NCBI RefSeq assembly: GCF_025837155.1
Contig: NZ_CP107549.1
Location: 3,782,001-3,846,000, forward strand
Direction of reading: 5' to 3'
DNA: 64,000 nucleotides
Origin: Pseudomonas sp. Z8(2022)
GTDB lineage: Bacteria > Pseudomonadota > Gammaproteobacteria > Pseudomonadales > Pseudomonadaceae
The position numbers were made by a program, and so were the translations under genes. Under the pieces are notes generated by a model. That model had not been told where the DNA came from, ran no database searches, and worked only from the letters and a program-made list of their open reading frames with translations. Numbering within the stretch: position 1 is the first letter of the stretch; each line of letters begins with the position of its first letter. This document shows positions 52,163-62,306 of this stretch, one piece after another.

Positions 52163-53599
52163 TCAGAAATCCTGATTGTTCTTCAGGCGCTCTTCGGCGG
52201 CAGAGGCCAGGTCCGGCGGCAGGAAGTCCTTGTCCGGGTTGTAGTCCGGCTTGAGGAAGCTGCCCAACGCTTCCAGGTCGGCCGGGCTGAGGGTGCCGGC
52301 GGCCTGCTTCAGGCGCAGGTTGTTGAGGATGTAGTCGTAGCGCGCATCGTTGTAGTTGCGTACGGCGCTGTACAGCTGTCGCTGGGCATCGAGCACGTCG
52401 ACGATGTTGCGGGTACCGACCTGATAACCGATCTCGGTGGCTTCCAGGGCACTCTGGTTGGAGATGATCGACTGGCGACGCGCCTGCACGGTTTCCACGT
52501 CGGTGTTCACCGCGCGGAACAGGTTGCGGGTGTTCTGCACCACCTGGCGGCGCAGGCTTTCCCGCAGTTGCTCGGTCTGGCCGAGGCGCTGGTAGGCCTC
52601 GCGCACCTGCGAGCTGGTCAGGCCGCCGCTGTACAGCGGGATATTCAGCTGCAGGCCGATGCTGCGCTGCGAGACGTCACCGCTGTAACCCGGCAAACCA
52701 TTGTTGTTGGTGAAGCCCAGGCTGTCGTTATCGCCCTTCTGATAGCTGGCAACCGCATCCAGGGTCGGGGCATGACCGGCCTTGCGCTGGCGCAGGTTTT
52801 CCTCGGCAGCGTTTACCGCGTACAGGCTGGCCTGCAGATTGAGGTTCTGCGCGGCGGCAGTATCGACCCAGGATTTGGCATCGTTCGGCGTCGGCGCCAG
52901 CACCGGCAGGGTATGGACGATGCCTTCGACCGCCACGTAATCGCGATTGGTCAGGGCCACCAGGGCTTCGAAGGCATCATCCACCGCACGCTCGGCAAGC
53001 AGGCGGTTGGCACGGGCGGTGTCGAAACCGGCCTGGGCCTCGAGCACATCGGTCTTGTCGGACAGACCGACATCGAAGCGCTCGTTGGCCTGGTCCAGCT
53101 GACGCTTGAAGGCCGCTTCTTCGGCCTTGGTCGAGGCCAGGTTGTCCTGGGCACGCAGCACGGCAAAGTAGGTTTCGGCGCTCTGCAGAATCAGGTTCTG
53201 TTCGGTGGCCGACAGCTCCAGAGCAGCCTGTTCACTGGTGGCCTCGGCGGCCTGCAACTGGAACCAGCGGTCGGCACGGAACAGCGGCTGGCTGAGGTTG
53301 GCCTGATAGACCAGACCACTGCGCGAGACGGTCACGCTGGGCGAATCCACTTCAGTACGCGTATCACCGTAGGTAGCACCGGCAGACAGGTTGGGCAGCA
53401 GGCCGGCACGTGCCTGCGGCACCACTTCACGGCGCGCCTGATAATCGGCGCGCGCGGCGGCGATATCGGCGTTGTTTCTCGCGGCTTCCTGATACACGGT
53501 GACCAGATCGGTCTTGCTCGACAGCGGGGCCTCTTCGGCCTGAACCAGGCCCACCGAAGCGGCGGCCACGGCGATTGCCAGGGAAAGTCTGCGCAACAT
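52163..53599 (-). CDS. tolC: TolC family outer membrane efflux protein
   Basis: A 478-residue outer-membrane channel. A Sec signal peptide (1-21, cleavage after LVQA) is followed by two OEP repeats (helical hairpins) of the TolC type. The family trims the outer membrane as a trimeric beta-barrel with a periplasmic alpha-tunnel and pairs with RND or ABC exporters. In Pseudomonas this locus corresponds to the TolC homologue often called OpmH, next to thiC. No exporter gene is adjacent. Confidence 0.92.
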   Translation of the reverse strand: MLRRLSLAIAVAAASVGLVQAEEAPLSSKTDLVTVYQEAARNNADIAAARADYQARREVVPQARAGLLPNLSAGATYGDTRTEVDSPSVTVSRSGLVYQANLSQPLFRADRWFQLQAAEATSEQAALELSATEQNLILQSAETYFAVLRAQDNLASTKAEEAAFKRQLDQANERFDVGLSDKTDVLEAQAGFDTARANRLLAERAVDDAFEALVALTNRDYVAVEGIVHTLPVLAPTPNDAKSWVDTAAAQNLNLQASLYAVNAAEENLRQRKAGHAPTLDAVASYQKGDNDSLGFTNNNGLPGYSGDVSQRSIGLQLNIPLYSGGLTSSQVREAYQRLGQTEQLRESLRRQVVQNTRNLFRAVNTDVETVQARRQSIISNQSALEATEIGYQVGTRNIVDVLDAQRQLYSAVRNYNDARYDYILNNLRLKQAAGTLSPADLEALGSFLKPDYNPDKDFLPPDLASAAEERLKNNQDF

Positions 53600-53788
53600 G
53601 ATGGATGTCGATCCTTGAATAGGCGGTAATCGGCAAGGCTACGGGGCGCCACAGGCGAGGGTCAAGCGCGCCATGACCAGCATCAGTCTAGCTGGCGGCA
53701 AGCTATGTTGCCCGTTTGCAACAATTCAATAGCGACAGCCGCAACAGTCGCTTTCCGACGCACGGGTCGGAATTTATTGACCGCCGGG

Positions 53789-53817
53789 TTGGTTTTCTCC
53801 CACGAGCTTGTTTAGAC
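53789..53817 (+). promoter_or_regulatory. Candidate promoter for thiC
   Basis: TTGGTT (53789-53794) and TTAGAC (53812-53817) are 17 bases apart, just before the TPP riboswitch. The stretch 53600-53788 holds the tolC promoter region and only a small GTTGC/GCAAC repeat (53708-53723). Confidence 0.45.
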
Positions 53818-53826
53818 TGCCCGGGT

Positions 53827-55908
<2,082 letters not shown>

Positions 55909-55960
55909 CAGCCCGTCAGCGAAGCTTGATCTGGCAGCACTATGCTCGCTAGTGTGATGT

Positions 55961-56131
55961 GTAACGGGCCGCAGTTCAGACCGTGTGAAAACGTAGCGAG
56001 CGAAGGTCAGGCAAGACAAAAAACGACGAGAAAGCGCAGTTTACGAGCTGTAAATGAGCATTTTGAGCCGTTTTTTAACGCCGCTTGGCCGAGCGCAGTA
56101 GTTTTCACACAGTCTGAGTTTGGCCCGTTAC
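55961..56131. mobile_element. 171-bp foldback / MITE-like element between thiC and nudF
   Basis: The terminal inverted repeats begin GTAACGGGCC and end GGCCCGTTAC; each extends over about 30 bp to a shared GTGTGAAAAC, with a few mismatches. The inside is also partly palindromic, with AAAAAACG (56018-56025) opposite CGTTTTTT (56069-56076) and a central CAGTTTACGAGCTG region. No ORF of useful size is inside. The outer TA of each repeat would be a TA target duplication if the true ends are ACGGGCC, which would suit an IS630/mariner-type transposase. That family assignment is inference. Confidence 0.7.
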
Positions 56132-56149
56132 GACCATCTGGGGAATGCA

Positions 56150-56749
56150 ATGAACAAAGACGACATCGACATCATCGAGCGCGAGAACTGCTTTCGCGGC
56201 TTCTACCGACTCGACCGGATCAAGCTGCGCCATCGCCAGTTCGCCGGCAACATGGGCCCGCAGCTGACCCGTGAGCTGTTCGTGCGTCACGATGCCGTCT
56301 GCGTGCTGCCTTACGATCCGCAACGCGACGAGGTGGTGCTGATCGAGCAGTTCCGTGTTGGCGCCATGGACAAGAGCGCCAATCCCTGGCTGCTGGAACT
56401 GGTTGCCGGCCTGATCGACAAGGAAGAGGAGCCCGAGGAAGTCGCGCGTCGCGAGGCCATCGAGGAAGCCGATCTGACCCTGACGTCGCTGTGGCCGATC
56501 ACCCAGTACTACCCTTCGCCTGGCGGTTCGGACGAGCGCGTGCATCTGTTCGTCGGGCGCTGCAGCAGTGAAGGCGCCGGTGGCGTGCACGGCCTGCCTG
56601 AGGAGGGCGAGGACATCCGCGTGCAGGTGATGGCGCTGGAAGATGCTCTGGCCGCGGTACGCGACGGACGCATCGACAACGCAGCGAGCATCATCGCCCT
56701 GCAGTGGCTGGCGCTGAACCGCGATGAAGTCCGGGGAATGTGGTCGTGA
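56150..56749 (+). CDS. nudF: ADP-ribose pyrophosphatase (Nudix)
   Basis: A 199-residue Nudix hydrolase that splits ADP-ribose to AMP and ribose 5-phosphate. The Nudix box is clear: GLIDKEEEPEEVARREAIEE, fitting Gx5Ex7REUxEE with Ala for the last Gly. The ATG at 56150 has GGGGAA four bases upstream and starts MNKDDIDIIERENCFRGFYRL. A longer in-frame start (TTG at 56120) would run into the MITE-like element. It is translationally coupled to DUF1249 (GTGA overlap). Confidence 0.93.
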   Translation: MNKDDIDIIERENCFRGFYRLDRIKLRHRQFAGNMGPQLTRELFVRHDAVCVLPYDPQRDEVVLIEQFRVGAMDKSANPWLLELVAGLIDKEEEPEEVARREAIEEADLTLTSLWPITQYYPSPGGSDERVHLFVGRCSSEGAGGVHGLPEEGEDIRVQVMALEDALAAVRDGRIDNAASIIALQWLALNRDEVRGMWS

Positions 56750-57192
56750 ATCTGCTGCGCGAGCGCTACCGGGTCGACCTGGTAGAGCTGCAGACGGCTT
56801 GCGAAGCCAATTACGCACGCCTGATGCGTCTGCTTCCGCACATGCGCGAACGTACGGAAAGCCGCCGGGTCGCCCTGAGCCAGGGCGAGCACCTGCTCGG
56901 CGTGCTGGCTCTGGAAGTTCTGGAGAGCTGCCCTTACACCACCACCCTGTGCGTGCGCCAGGAACACAGCCTGCCCTGGCTGCCGGTACCGCAGCTGCAG
57001 GTGCGGGTCTATCACGATGCGCGTATGGCCGAGGTGGTCAGTGCAGAAAATGAGCGGCGCCTGCATACCCGCTACCCCTACCCCAACGCGGCGATGCATC
57101 AACCGGACGAGAAGAGCCAGCTCAATCTGTTCCTCGGCGAATGGTTGAGCCACTGCCTGGCCTGTGGGCACGAGCCACAGCCAGTGATGTAA
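56746..57192 (+). CDS. DUF1249 family protein
   Basis: A 148-residue soluble protein with the conserved-looking YxVDLVELQTACEANYARLMRLLP and RYPYPNAAMHQPDEKSQLNLFLGEWL segments, consistent with the DUF1249 (YqiB) family that accompanies nudF and cpdA in gamma-proteobacteria. The function is unknown. The start is GTG at 56746, overlapping the nudF stop by four bases; a GTG two codons upstream is less well spaced from GGGGAA. Confidence 0.85.
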   Translation: MNLLRERYRVDLVELQTACEANYARLMRLLPHMRERTESRRVALSQGEHLLGVLALEVLESCPYTTTLCVRQEHSLPWLPVPQLQVRVYHDARMAEVVSAENERRLHTRYPYPNAAMHQPDEKSQLNLFLGEWLSHCLACGHEPQPVM

Positions 57193-57286
57193 CACGGCCG
57201 CGCCATCAAGCTTTTCGTCACCTGGCCGATAGCGCGGCACGATCTGCCGTCACGGCAGACGCAACGAGGTTATTACAAGGGATGGC

Positions 57287-57309
57287 AAAAAACGCTTCTG
57301 GCGTTTTTT
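57287..57309 (+). terminator. Intrinsic terminator between DUF1249 and cpdA
   Basis: AAAAAACGC and GCGTTTTTT pair around a TTCTG loop. It ends the nudF-DUF1249 transcript; cpdA then needs its own promoter in the 80 bases that follow. Confidence 0.75.
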
Positions 57310-57392
57310 CTGTGATCTGCGTCCGCTTCCCGGGTTTTCCCTTTACTGCGGCAACCACCATAATTCACTCGATAGAGCCCAAGGAGACGGTC

Positions 57393-58208
57393 TTGCCGAG
57401 CCTGCCCACCCTACCCTCTGATTCCTCGCTGCTGCTGGTGCAGTTGTCCGACAGCCATCTGTTCGCCGAAGCGGACGGCAAGCTGCTGGGCATGGACACC
57501 TGTGACAGCCTGCAACGAGTGATCCAGCAGGTACTGGAGGAGCAGCCGCAGATCGACCTGATCCTGGCCACCGGCGATCTTTCCCAGGACGGCAGCGAGG
57601 CCTCCTACCAGCGCTTTCATCAACTCACCACCGCCATCGGCGCACCGACTCGCTGGCTGGCCGGCAACCATGATGAAGCGCAGCCGATGCAGGCGGCATG
57701 CAAGGGCAGCGAGCTGCTGGAGCCGGTGATCGACCTCGGTGCCTGGCGTATCGTCATGCTCGACTCCTCGATTCCCGGCGCGGTACCGGGCTTTCTCGCC
57801 AAAGACCAACTGGAACTGCTCGAGCGCACCCTCGGCGAAGCACCGCAGCGCCATCATCTGATCTGCCTTCACCACCATCCGGTGTCGATCGGCTGCAAGT
57901 GGATGGAGCCCATCGGCTTGCGCAACTCAGATGCCCTGTTCGCCATCCTCGACCGTCACCCGCAGGCCCGGGCAGTGCTCTGGGGGCATGTTCACCAGGA
58001 ATTCGACCAGATGCGCGGCAATCTGCGTCTGCTCGCCTCCCCCTCGACCTGCGTACAGTTCGCGCCTGGCAGCGAGGAATTCCAGGTCGGCAGCGAAGCC
58101 CCGGGTTATCGCTGGCTGCGCCTGCATGCCGACGGCAGACTGAACACCGGCGTATCACGCGTCACCGGCATCCATTTCGAAGTGGATTACAGCGTCAAGG
58201 GTTACTGA
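57393..58208 (+). CDS. cpdA: 3',5'-cyclic-AMP phosphodiesterase CpdA
   Basis: A 271-residue class III phosphodiesterase (calcineurin-like metallophosphoesterase). The metal motifs are DSH (QLSDSHLF), GDLSQDG, GNHD, HHHP and GHVHQEF. It lowers cAMP and so dampens Vfr-dependent virulence and motility genes in P. aeruginosa. The start is TTG at 57393, with AGGAG six bases upstream; ATG/GTG alternatives in frame do not give the family N-terminus (MPSLPTLPSDSSLLLVQLSDSH). Confidence 0.94.
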   Translation: MPSLPTLPSDSSLLLVQLSDSHLFAEADGKLLGMDTCDSLQRVIQQVLEEQPQIDLILATGDLSQDGSEASYQRFHQLTTAIGAPTRWLAGNHDEAQPMQAACKGSELLEPVIDLGAWRIVMLDSSIPGAVPGFLAKDQLELLERTLGEAPQRHHLICLHHHPVSIGCKWMEPIGLRNSDALFAILDRHPQARAVLWGHVHQEFDQMRGNLRLLASPSTCVQFAPGSEEFQVGSEAPGYRWLRLHADGRLNTGVSRVTGIHFEVDYSVKGY

Positions 58209-58269
58209 CATACCCCCAATCAGCTTGAAGCTTGCAGCTTGAGGCCCCGGACGAGTAGCCTCCCGCTCC

Positions 58270-58881
58270 ATGACTGTATCCATCCTCTATATACACGGCC
58301 TGAACAGCTCGCCAGCCTCGCTCAAAGCCAGCCAGTTGCGCCGCGCCATGGCTCATCTTGGCCTGGAAAACCAGTTGCGCGTGCCCGCCCTGCATCATCA
58401 CCCGCGCCAGGCCATGGCCCAGTTGCAGGCGCTGGTCGCCGAGCTGGGCAATCCCGTTCTGGTCGGCAGCTCGCTGGGCGGCTACTACGCCACCTGTCTG
58501 GCCGAGCGGCATGGACTCAAGGCATTGCTGATCAACCCCGCCGTGCAGCCGCACCTGCGCTTCGACGGCTACCTCGGCCCGCAGAAGAACTACTACAGCG
58601 ACGAGACCTGGGAGCTTACCGAGGATCACGTCAGCGCCCTGGCCGAACTTGAAGTGACGCCGCCGAGCGACCCTCTGCGCTACCAGGTGTGGCTGCAGAC
58701 CGGTGACGAAACCCTCGACTACCGCGACGCCGAGCGCTTCTACCGCGCCTGCGCGCTGCGCATCCAGGCCGGCGGTGACCATGGTTTCCAGGGTTTCGCC
58801 GAGCACCTGCCGATGCTCTTCGCTTTTGCCGGTATTAACGCCACACTCTGGCGTGATACCGACTTTTCCGTACTCATTTGA
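58270..58881 (+). CDS. yqiA: YqiA/YcfP family alpha/beta hydrolase
   Basis: A 203-residue alpha/beta-hydrolase-fold esterase. The nucleophile elbow GSSLGGYYA and the oxyanion strand YIHGLNSSP are present, and the gene stands before parE as yqiA does in E. coli. The native substrate is unknown. The region just upstream contains a short repeat of AGCTTGAAGCTTGCAGCTTG (58222 onward). Confidence 0.88.
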   Translation: MTVSILYIHGLNSSPASLKASQLRRAMAHLGLENQLRVPALHHHPRQAMAQLQALVAELGNPVLVGSSLGGYYATCLAERHGLKALLINPAVQPHLRFDGYLGPQKNYYSDETWELTEDHVSALAELEVTPPSDPLRYQVWLQTGDETLDYRDAERFYRACALRIQAGGDHGFQGFAEHLPMLFAFAGINATLWRDTDFSVLI

Positions 58882-58896
58882 TGAACAAGAGACCCT

Positions 58897-60795
58897 ATGG
58901 CCCAGCAGAACGCCTATAACGCAGACGCCATCGAAGTCCTTTCCGGCCTCGACCCGGTGCGCAAGCGCCCGGGCATGTACACCGACACCACGCGCCCCAA
59001 CCACCTGGCCCAGGAAGTGATCGACAACAGCGTCGACGAGGCCCTGGCTGGGCACGCCAAATCGATCCAGGTGATTCTCCACGAGGACAACTCGCTGGAG
59101 GTCATCGACGACGGCCGCGGCATGCCGGTGGACATCCACCCGGAAGAAGGCGTGCCGGGGGTCGAGCTGATCCTCACCAAGCTGCACGCCGGGGGCAAGT
59201 TCAGCAACAAGAACTACCAGTTCTCCGGCGGCCTGCATGGCGTCGGCATCAGCGTGGTCAACGCCCTGTCGACCCGCGTGGTGGTCACCGTCAAGCGTGA
59301 CGGCAACGAGTACCAGATGAGCTTCGCCGATGGTTTCAAGGCCAGCGAGCTGGAAGTGATCGGCACGGTCGGCAAGCGCAACACCGGCACCAGCGTGCAC
59401 TTCTGGCCGGACGCCAAGTATTTCGACTCGTTCAAGTTCTCCGTCAGCCGCCTCAAGCATGTGCTCAAGGCCAAGGCCGTGCTGTGCCCGGGCCTGTCCG
59501 TCACCTTCGAGGACAAGGCCGCCGGCGAGAAGGTCGAGTGGCATTACGAGGACGGCCTGCGCTCCTACCTGGTCGATGCGGTCAGCGAGTTCGAGCGTCT
59601 GCCCGCCGAACCCTTCTGCGGCGCCCTGGCCGGCAGCAAGGAAGCCGTGGACTGGGCGCTGCTGTGGCTGCCCGAAGGCGGCGACGCGGTTCAGGAAAGC
59701 TACGTCAACCTGATCCCCACCGCGCAGGGCGGTACCCACGTCAACGGCCTGCGCCAGGGCCTGCTCGACGCCATGCGCGAGTTCTGCGAGTTCCGCAACC
59801 TGCTGCCGCGCGGTGTCAAGCTGGCCCCCGAAGACGTCTGGGAGCGCATCGCCTTCGTCCTCTCGATGAAGATGCAGGATGCGCAGTTCTCCGGGCAGAC
59901 CAAGGAGCGCCTGTCCTCGCGCGAGGCAGCCGCCTTCGTTTCCGGCGTGGTCAAGGACGCCTTCAGCCTGTGGCTCAACGCCAACCCGGAAACCGGCCTG
60001 GCATTGGCCGAACTGGCCATCAGCAACGCCGGCCGCCGCCTCAAGGCGGGCAAGAAGGTCGAACGCAAGAAGATCACCCAGGGCCCGGCGCTGCCAGGCA
60101 AGCTGGCCGACTGCGCAGGGCAGAACCCGCTGCGCTGCGAGCTGTTCCTGGTCGAGGGTGACTCCGCCGGCGGCAGCGCCAAGCAGGCGCGCGACAAGGA
60201 ATTCCAGGCCATCATGCCGCTGCGCGGCAAGATCCTGAACACCTGGGAAGTCGACGGCAGCGAAGTGCTGGCCTCGCAGGAAGTGCACGACATCGCCGTG
60301 GCCATCGGCATCGATCCGGGCTCCAACGATCTTTCCGGGCTGCGCTACGGCAAGATCTGCATCCTCGCCGACGCCGACTCCGACGGCCTGCACATCGCCA
60401 CCCTGCTCTGCGCCCTGTTCGTGCGCCATTTCCGCACGCTGGTCGATGCCGGCCATGTCTATGTAGCCATGCCGCCGCTGTACCGTATCGACCTGGGCAA
60501 GGAGATTTTCTATGCCCTGGACGACGCCGAGCGCGATGGCATCCTCGACCGCCTGGTGGCCGAAAAACGCCGCGGCAAGCCGCAAGTCACCCGCTTCAAG
60601 GGCCTCGGCGAGATGAACCCGCCACAACTGCGCGAAACCACCATGGATCCGAACACCCGGCGCCTGGTGCAGCTGACCCTCGACGACTTCGAGGGCACCC
60701 GCGAAGTGATGGACATGCTGCTGGCGAAAAAACGCGCCAGTGACCGCAAGAACTGGCTGGAAACCAAGGGCAACCTGGCCGAGGTCCTGGCCTGA
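58897..60795 (+). CDS. parE: DNA topoisomerase IV subunit B
   Basis: A 632-residue GHKL ATPase subunit that drives decatenation of daughter chromosomes with ParC. Motifs include NSVDEALAGHA, DDGRGMPVDIH, GGLHGVG and the Toprim region with EGDSAGGSAKQARD and PLRGKILN. The stop overlaps the ATG of the phytase-like gene by one base (TGATG), so parE, the phytase-like gene, the protease gene and parC look like one operon. Confidence 0.97.
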   Translation: MAQQNAYNADAIEVLSGLDPVRKRPGMYTDTTRPNHLAQEVIDNSVDEALAGHAKSIQVILHEDNSLEVIDDGRGMPVDIHPEEGVPGVELILTKLHAGGKFSNKNYQFSGGLHGVGISVVNALSTRVVVTVKRDGNEYQMSFADGFKASELEVIGTVGKRNTGTSVHFWPDAKYFDSFKFSVSRLKHVLKAKAVLCPGLSVTFEDKAAGEKVEWHYEDGLRSYLVDAVSEFERLPAEPFCGALAGSKEAVDWALLWLPEGGDAVQESYVNLIPTAQGGTHVNGLRQGLLDAMREFCEFRNLLPRGVKLAPEDVWERIAFVLSMKMQDAQFSGQTKERLSSREAAAFVSGVVKDAFSLWLNANPETGLALAELAISNAGRRLKAGKKVERKKITQGPALPGKLADCAGQNPLRCELFLVEGDSAGGSAKQARDKEFQAIMPLRGKILNTWEVDGSEVLASQEVHDIAVAIGIDPGSNDLSGLRYGKICILADADSDGLHIATLLCALFVRHFRTLVDAGHVYVAMPPLYRIDLGKEIFYALDDAERDGILDRLVAEKRRGKPQVTRFKGLGEMNPPQLRETTMDPNTRRLVQLTLDDFEGTREVMDMLLAKKRASDRKNWLETKGNLAEVLA

Positions 60796-61778
60796 TGCGT
60801 AATCATCTCCTTGCACTCGGTCTGTTGGCCGGCGTCGCGAACGCCGAGCCAGTGGTGCTGGAAGAATTGCAATTGCAGGCCGAGTACCCGGTGACGGAGA
60901 TGCCCAGCGGCAACCTGTCCGGCCTGGCGCTGTGCGGCGAGACCATGTGGGCTGTATCCGACCGCGACGACGACCGCCTCTACCAGTTGCACCGCGAAGA
61001 CGGCCTGCTGCGCGCCGAGGCGGAAACCTTCGTCGCCCCCGAGCCGCCAGAGAGCGCGCTACCCTGGGGCCTGCGCATGCGCAATTGGGCGGCCGGACTG
61101 GTACGCGGCGGCAAGCTCGACTTCGAAGGCCTGTCATGTGACGCGCAGGGCAACCGCTACCTGATCAGCGAGACTCGTGCCGCCGTGCTGCAGGTGAACA
61201 GCAACGGCAGCGCCCAGTGGCTCGGTCTGCCAGGCGGCCTGGTGCGCCAGGCCCGCGCCAGCGGCATGCTGCTGCACTTCAACCAGGGTTTCGAAGGCAT
61301 CGCCATCGACCCCGCCGGGGAGCGCCTGTGGCTGGCCGCCGAACAGCGCCGCCGCGGCCTTACCGTGCTGCATCGGCGCGGCAGCAGCTGGCGCTGCACC
61401 GGTGGCTGCGTGCTGACCAGCGAAAGCGGCGATGAAGCCTCACCGCAAGCGCTCGGCGGTCATCCGGCGCCACGCGACTTCTCCGGCCTGACCTATTTCG
61501 AGGAGAAACTCTTCACGCTGGAGCGTCAGGCCCATCGCATCTGCCGCCGCGCTCTGGGTGACGGCGTCGCGGAGCTCTGCTGGTCGTTCGCCGCCGAGGC
61601 CCTGAGCGAGCCGCGTCGCTATTCAGCGAATTACGGCATGGCCGAAGCGCTGTGGATCGACAAGGATGGTGCCTGGGTCGGTGTCGACAATGGCAGTCAG
61701 ATCCGCGCCGATGGCGAAGAGCGCCCCATCGTCTGGCGCTTCGCCGCACCCAAGGGCGGCTGGAGCCGTCGCCCGTGA
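60795..61778 (+). CDS. Secreted phytase-like / esterase-like protein
   Basis: A 327-residue protein with a signal peptide (about 1-18, cleavage after VANA) and a beta-propeller-like repeat pattern matching the esterase-like domain of phytase-family proteins (PF13449-type). Segments such as NQGFEGIAIDPAGERLWLAAEQ and DFSGLTYFEEKLFTLERQAHRICR fit blade strands. The function is unproven. It is located between parE and parC with tight overlaps on both sides (TGATG and GTGA), as in other pseudomonads. Confidence 0.75.
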   Translation: MRNHLLALGLLAGVANAEPVVLEELQLQAEYPVTEMPSGNLSGLALCGETMWAVSDRDDDRLYQLHREDGLLRAEAETFVAPEPPESALPWGLRMRNWAAGLVRGGKLDFEGLSCDAQGNRYLISETRAAVLQVNSNGSAQWLGLPGGLVRQARASGMLLHFNQGFEGIAIDPAGERLWLAAEQRRRGLTVLHRRGSSWRCTGGCVLTSESGDEASPQALGGHPAPRDFSGLTYFEEKLFTLERQAHRICRRALGDGVAELCWSFAAEALSEPRRYSANYGMAEALWIDKDGAWVGVDNGSQIRADGEERPIVWRFAAPKGGWSRRP

Positions 61779-62299
61779 GTGAGCAGGCGCCCGGCTATCG
61801 TGCCGGACGGGTGATGTGGGTGCTCGCCTGGGGCGCCGGCCTGCTGCTGGCCACGCATTTCTTCGGCAACTGGGAAGACGCACAGCGCAACCCCAACCGG
61901 ACGCCGGAGTCGCGCCACGGAGAGGGGTTCGTCGAAGTCAGCCTTGCCAGCAGCCGTCAGGGCCACTATCTGGTCAACGGGCAGATCGACGGCCACGACG
62001 TGACCTTCATGCTCGACACCGGCGCCACTCAGGTGGCGATTCCCAGCGAAGTGGCCGAACGCCTCGGCCTGCAACGCGGCGCGCCGATCACCATCAGCAC
62101 CGCCAACGGCCGCGCCACAGGGCATCGCACGCGCCTGGAAAGCCTGCGCCTGGGCGATATCGAACTGCATGACGTGGCCGCGTTGATCGCCCCCGGCATG
62201 GCCGGTGATGAGGTGCTGCTGGGCATGAGCGCTTTGAAACAACTCGAATTCAGTCAGAAGGGCGGCACCCTGGTGCTGCGCCAATCAACCTTGCAATGA
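61775..62299 (+). CDS. Retropepsin-like aspartic protease (TIGR02281 family)
   Basis: A 174-residue protein with one N-terminal membrane segment (about 12-30) and a periplasmic domain holding the catalytic motif DTGA at 81-84, typical of clan AA retropepsin-like proteases, which act as dimers with one catalytic Asp per chain. The start is GTG at 61775, which overlaps the previous stop (GTGA). The substrate is unknown. Confidence 0.82.
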   Translation: MSEQAPGYRAGRVMWVLAWGAGLLLATHFFGNWEDAQRNPNRTPESRHGEGFVEVSLASSRQGHYLVNGQIDGHDVTFMLDTGATQVAIPSEVAERLGLQRGAPITISTANGRATGHRTRLESLRLGDIELHDVAALIAPGMAGDEVLLGMSALKQLEFSQKGGTLVLRQSTLQ

Positions 62300-62306
62300 G
62301 GCCCGC

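Noticed and set aside
52091..53629. 512-codon plus-strand open frame opposite tolC
   Set aside because: Antisense to tolC, repetitive Gly/Val/His composition, no ribosome site.
58222..58241. AGCTTGAAGCTTGCAGCTTG short repeat before yqiA
   Set aside because: Only about three imperfect units; too short to call a REP element or an array, and no spacers for a CRISPR.
58195..61137. 980-codon minus-strand open frame opposite yqiA and parE
   Set aside because: A shadow of the parE coding frame; its composition (Gly/Ala/Asp/His runs) is not protein-like and parE is unambiguous.
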